This document shows, piece by piece, positions 60,825 through 64,000 of a stretch of DNA of 64,000 nucleotides; within the stretch, counting starts at the first letter, position 1, and every line of letters begins with the position of its first letter. A program made the position numbers and the translations under genes. The stretch comes from Atopostipes suicloacalis DSM 15692 (GTDB lineage: Bacteria; Bacillota; Bacilli; Lactobacillales; Carnobacteriaceae_A), in NCBI RefSeq assembly GCF_900129085.1, contig NZ_FQUF01000006.1, positions 1 through 64,000 on the forward strand. The letters are read 5' to 3'. The notes below the pieces were generated by a model. That model made no database searches and was not told where the DNA came from. It was given only the letters and a program-made list of their open reading frames with translations.

Positions 60825-61408
60825 CGATTAAGTCCCTCCGTTATAGAGAAATCCTCTTCCGCACGAGTAAGCAAAGTTGAAAAAGAAAAATCTAATAAGA
60901 TACCTCTTTCTCTGGCTACTCCACGGACTCCTCCTATAAACTCACGATCGGATATATTTAACTCGGCATTTGTCATTTCTTCTAAGTCTGATAGCAAATA
61001 TTCGTCCGATGGGTCAATATAAATATCAAAGAGTTCATCTTGCGCATATTCTTGAACGGATTGAATCATCTTTTTCATATGCTCTTTATATTCGTCTGTT
61101 TCTTTGTATTCGTTTAAGACATTTTCAAATTTATCATATAAAGATTTCTTTAGTTTTTCTTCTTGCACATAAAGTTCATGTTGATGATTAAATCTAATCT
61201 TCGATATGGCTTTATTGTTTTCTTTTCTTGCGGCATTTTTTTCTGATTCTAATCGATCAGCAAAAGAAGCGTCTGTTTTTCGTTTAAAATCTTTTAAATC
61301 TTTATCTAAAGATTCTTGATAAGCAGTCATTTGTTCTTCCATTGTATTTTTAACTTTTACATTTACTTCATCTACGAAATAATCTATTTTTTCTTCTAAA
61401 TCCATCAT
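60821..61408 (-). CDS. ntpE: V-type ATPase subunit E
   Basis: Peripheral-stalk subunit, 195 aa. Long charged N-terminal helix (about residues 1-100) and a small alpha/beta C-terminal domain (VQEYAQDELFDIYIDPSDEY; GGVRGVARERGILLDFSFST). I chose ATG 61408, 5 bp after GGGAG; an ATG at 61420 lies directly after the subunit F stop and has no SD. Situated between F and A. Confidence 0.85.
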   Translation of the reverse strand: MMDLEEKIDYFVDEVNVKVKNTMEEQMTAYQESLDKDLKDFKRKTDASFADRLESEKNAARKENNKAISKIRFNHQHELYVQEEKLKKSLYDKFENVLNEYKETDEYKEHMKKMIQSVQEYAQDELFDIYIDPSDEYLLSDLEEMTNAELNISDREFIGGVRGVARERGILLDFSFSTLLTRAEEDFSITEGLNR

Positions 61409-61420
61409 CGCATCTCCCAT

Positions 61421-61729
61421 CTATACTGAAATATTCACAGCTTTTTGAATTGTTTCAGCAATTTTATTCCGGTTGCTAGCATATTCATCCGAACCGGGAA
61501 TTTCAACTATTAAAGGGACGGCTTGATTAAAGCGAAATTCATCTACTTTTTTTTGATTCTGTTCGATTAATTTTGGAGCAATCATTAAGATCCCAATTTC
61601 TTCATCTTTAGTCACTTTATCAAAAATTGTATTAAAAGAAGTCGCCTTTGAAATAAGTTCTCCTTCAACTCCTGCAAGTTGCATGCCTACTAAAGTCGAA
61701 ATGTTATCTGTTATGACATAAGATTTCAT
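61421..61729 (-). CDS. ntpG: V-type ATPase subunit F (NtpG-type)
   Basis: 102 aa. Small Rossmann-like rotor subunit: starts MKSYVITDNISTLVGMQLAGV, contains EEIGILMIAPKLI and PLIVEIPGSD as the core strands. Binds the D shaft in other V-ATPases. One base separates it from subunit K. The E. hirae gene name is used; many databases call this subunit F. Confidence 0.87.
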   Translation of the reverse strand: MKSYVITDNISTLVGMQLAGVEGELISKATSFNTIFDKVTKDEEIGILMIAPKLIEQNQKKVDEFRFNQAVPLIVEIPGSDEYASNRNKIAETIQKAVNISV

Positions 61730-61730
61730 A

Positions 61731-62174
61731 TTATAGACGTCCTAAGATCATAAATGAGATAATTAATCCGTATAAGGCAATACCTTCTGCTAAACCAACG
61801 AAAATTAGTGAACGACCAAAGATTGAATCATCTTCACTAATTGCACCCAAAGCGGCACTTGCGGCACTTGCAACAGCAACCCCACCACCAATACCAGATA
61901 AACCAGTAGCTAGAGCAGCTGCAATATAACCTAAACCAGTAGCTAAACCATCTGCGGCAGCGGCTGTCTCACTAGCGGCAAAAACTGTTTCAGGAGAGTA
62001 AGCAAAGATTAAAGAGATGATAAAGCCTGTTGCAACCGTTAAAACATTTGCAGCCAAAGTCTTTTTGTATCGTTTTTTGTTTCGTTCTCCTTTAAAAAAG
62101 TAAGCAGCTGGAAAAACAAATCCTAATAAAATTGTGGCAACCATTGTTGTTTTAATCATTAATTCAATATTCAT
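61731..62174 (-). CDS. ntpK: V-type ATPase membrane rotor subunit K
   Basis: 147 aa rotor-ring subunit. A hydrophobic first segment (residues 7-27), a basic loop (KGERNKKRYKK) and a second segment (about 39-59) precede the c-type hairpin: Gly/Ala-rich TM (GLGYIAAALATGLSGIGGG) and a last TM with the ion-carrying Glu in VGLAEGIALYGLI. The N-terminal half does not repeat the c-type hairpin, unlike E. hirae NtpK. Similar clostridial-type K proteins look the same. Coupled ion not proven. Confidence 0.9.
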   Translation of the reverse strand: MNIELMIKTTMVATILLGFVFPAAYFFKGERNKKRYKKTLAANVLTVATGFIISLIFAYSPETVFAASETAAAADGLATGLGYIAAALATGLSGIGGGVAVASAASAALGAISEDDSIFGRSLIFVGLAEGIALYGLIISFMILGRL

Positions 62175-62191
62175 TTCTATACTTCCTCCAA

Positions 62192-64000
62192 TTATTTTTT
62201 ATCCCAAACACTTTCAAATTCAATTCCGTCTCCACTATAAAAGTGACTAAATATTTCATAAAATTCTAAACGCAAGACTTGAATAAAGATAACTAATCCT
62301 TCAAATCCTGTAACAAATAAGTTTCCTAATACAAGAACCAACCAATTTGGATTCGCTGATTCAATATTTGCAAACATCAAAACGACACCCATCATGGCAA
62401 CGTGGGCAATCGCAAAAGCTCCTATACGTACAAAAGAAATTGTATTTGAAAAATAAGTTAGCACTGTTTCAAACATTTCAAAAAAGATCGTTAACAATTG
62501 CATAACTATTCCATCTTTATCTTCTGCTTTTTTGTGTTCTATGATATTTGTAAGTGGTTCTTCAAAAGCAATGACAAGTAATAACCCAACAATAATTGCG
62601 ATAAATAATCCTATCGCTGGAATTTCTTGACCGGCCATATAAAGAACAAGTAACAAAACAATTAATCCATAAAATGCAAAACCAGCAATTCCATTCTTAT
62701 TCAGTATTGCTTCCCACTTTTCACCATTTTTAAATCTCAAATAAATATTCAAGACCATCGTTAATAAAATGACAAACATTCCGGAACCAACTGCTACAAT
62801 AAATACCGTATTTAAACTTCCAAAGAAAGGAATGGTACTTAGTTTCTCCATCGGGTTACCCCATAAGGCAGGAATAACATCTTCTAAACCAAAGAAACTT
62901 CCGTAAATCAACCCAAAAATCATGGAAGAAAGACCAACGGGAACAAACATCTTTGCCAAACTCAATTTTTCACTGAAATAGCCCACTAAGCCGGCTAAAA
63001 ATAGCAAGAGGCCTTGTCCTAAATCACCAAACATAGCTCCAAAGAACAAGGAATAGGTCACGGCTACAATTCCCGTAGGATCAAGTTCTCGATAATTTGG
63101 CACCCCATACATTTTAGTAATCATTTCAAAAGGTCGTGCAAAGAAATTATTACGCAGTTTTGTAGGGGACTCAAAATTGTGTGCATCTTCATCCTCTTCA
63201 ATATACATTTCAATTTCTTCAACTTTAGCCAATTCTTTTTCAAGTTTCATAGCATCTTCTTCAGCCATCCAGCCAAGTACAAGATAACGTGTTTCTTTTT
63301 GAGCGAACTCATCACGTGTAATCGCAGCATATTGACGAATTTTATGGGCTTCCGATAATTCTTCTAAGGTTTTCTTTGCTTGTTTTAAATTCTTAATATT
63401 CGGATGCAAGATATCGAATATTTCAGCTTGCACTTTTTCTTTCTCAGTCGTTAATTGATCGATTTGTTCATCATATTTATGAACAATATCTTTAAACGTC
63501 CCTTTTTCTTCTGTAATATATATTCTTTCCCAAGCAAGAGAGTAATACAAAGCATCTACTCTTTGACGAGCTTCTGGAGTCGTAAAATATACGCCATAGA
63601 CATATCCGTCTGTTGTCTTTGAAGGGATAAATACGGAAGGAACCATGCTATCAATATATTTTTTGAATATTTGATAACTTTTTGTGGTAAATCGTCCAAA
63701 TCTAAACTTCAAATGCTTAATGCTTAATATTTTTTCTAAAGAATAACCAATATCTGAAAAAGGTTCATATTCATCATGACTAAACGTTGCAGTATTTAAC
63801 TGTCGTGTTAACTCTTGCAACTCATTTTTCTTATCGGTAACCTTGCTTTCAACAGAGGTAACCATTTTTTTTACTTCTTTAAACGTTAGATTACTTTCAA
63901 GGTTTTTATCATCTTCGACTGGTTCATCAATTAAAGATAATAAATCATCAATTCGTTCATCCCAAGGTTGATATTGATTTGAGCTCGTATAAGCTTTTAA
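62192..64000 (-). CDS. ntpI: V-type ATPase subunit I (a-subunit), 5' end outside window
   Basis: This is the stator membrane subunit, open from 62192 to the right edge; at least 602 codons are present and a short N-terminal piece is missing. A coiled-coil cytoplasmic arm (about 63200-64000) precedes about seven membrane spans, with FSNTISFVRIGAFAIAHVAM and IQVLRLEFYEIFSHFY containing the conserved Arg of the ion half-channels. An internal ATG at 63865 is not the start because the frame continues upstream without a stop. Likely translated first among the genes seen here. Confidence 0.93.
   Translation of the reverse strand, partial: LKAYTSSNQYQPWDERIDDLLSLIDEPVEDDKNLESNLTFKEVKKMVTSVESKVTDKKNELQELTRQLNTATFSHDEYEPFSDIGYSLEKILSIKHLKFRFGRFTTKSYQIFKKYIDSMVPSVFIPSKTTDGYVYGVYFTTPEARQRVDALYYSLAWERIYITEEKGTFKDIVHKYDEQIDQLTTEKEKVQAEIFDILHPNIKNLKQAKKTLEELSEAHKIRQYAAITRDEFAQKETRYLVLGWMAEEDAMKLEKELAKVEEIEMYIEEDEDAHNFESPTKLRNNFFARPFEMITKMYGVPNYRELDPTGIVAVTYSLFFGAMFGDLGQGLLLFLAGLVGYFSEKLSLAKMFVPVGLSSMIFGLIYGSFFGLEDVIPALWGNPMEKLSTIPFFGSLNTVFIVAVGSGMFVILLTMVLNIYLRFKNGEKWEAILNKNGIAGFAFYGLIVLLLVLYMAGQEIPAIGLFIAIIVGLLLVIAFEEPLTNIIEHKKAEDKDGIVMQLLTIFFEMFETVLTYFSNTISFVRIGAFAIAHVAMMGVVLMFANIESANPNWLVLVLGNLFVTGFEGLVIFIQVLRLEFYEIFSHFYSGDGIEFESVWDKK

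Overview
The window is a stretch of low-GC Gram-positive (Bacillota, Lactobacillales) chromosome. The support is a CcpA/PepQ pair, a pheST T-box, a Gls24/Asp23-family protein, a seven-gene comG operon, a SagA-like NlpC/P60 hydrolase, a CovRS/ArlRS-like two-component system and a V-type ATPase operon. Together with several very acidic surface proteins, this points to a salt- or alkali-adapted relative of Carnobacteriaceae. The family-level assignment is inference; no rRNA or tRNA gene is visible.

Layout, left to right. 1-2320: 3'-truncated gene for a secreted GH73 glucosaminidase with LysM repeats and a long acidic repeat. 2538-3101: MnmM/YtqB methyltransferase. 3173-8067: four-gene nucleoside ABC transporter (lipoprotein, double ATPase, two permeases). 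8311-10665: FtsK. 10849-12253: acylphosphatase and YidC. 12372-14575: sensor kinase and response regulator. 14800-16542: a complete ISL3-family insertion sequence with an 8-bp target duplication, lying between gnd and its probable terminator. 16587-18026: gnd, followed by a 34-residue membrane protein gene on the other strand. 18340-26097: recN, tlyA, ispA, xseB, xseA, nusB, Asp23-family gene, efp and an M24 peptidase, all on the minus strand. 26271-30385: comGG to comGA. 30718-32857: yebC, an uncharacterised TIM-barrel-like gene and a VanZ-like gene. 32977-40180: oligoendopeptidase, NlpC/P60 hydrolase, an NAD-dependent epimerase and a class A PBP. 40356-42693: divergent ccpA and pepQ.

42694-43445 is a 752-bp region without a conventional gene. 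It holds seven consecutive 41-bp degenerate repeats with no length variation, and it is the least explained element in the window. It is followed by an acetoin/diacetyl reductase, YtxH and DUF948 proteins, an MscS channel, a CbpB-like CBS protein, a phosphoesterase, an XTP/dITP pyrophosphatase, glutamate racemase, thioredoxin, mutS2, cvpA, zapA and T-box controlled pheST. The right end is a V-type ATPase operon (I-K-F-E-A-B-D) whose first gene is cut by the window edge.

Functionally most of this is housekeeping: cell-wall synthesis and turnover (PBP, GH73, NlpC/P60, racE), division and chromosome handling (ftsK, zapA, mutS2, recN, xseAB), competence pili (comG), carbon control (ccpA) and ion homeostasis (V-ATPase, MscS, CbpB). 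Accessory signals are the IS element with its 52-bp perfect palindrome, the 41-bp array, the repeat-rich autolysin and two candidate 34-residue membrane proteins.
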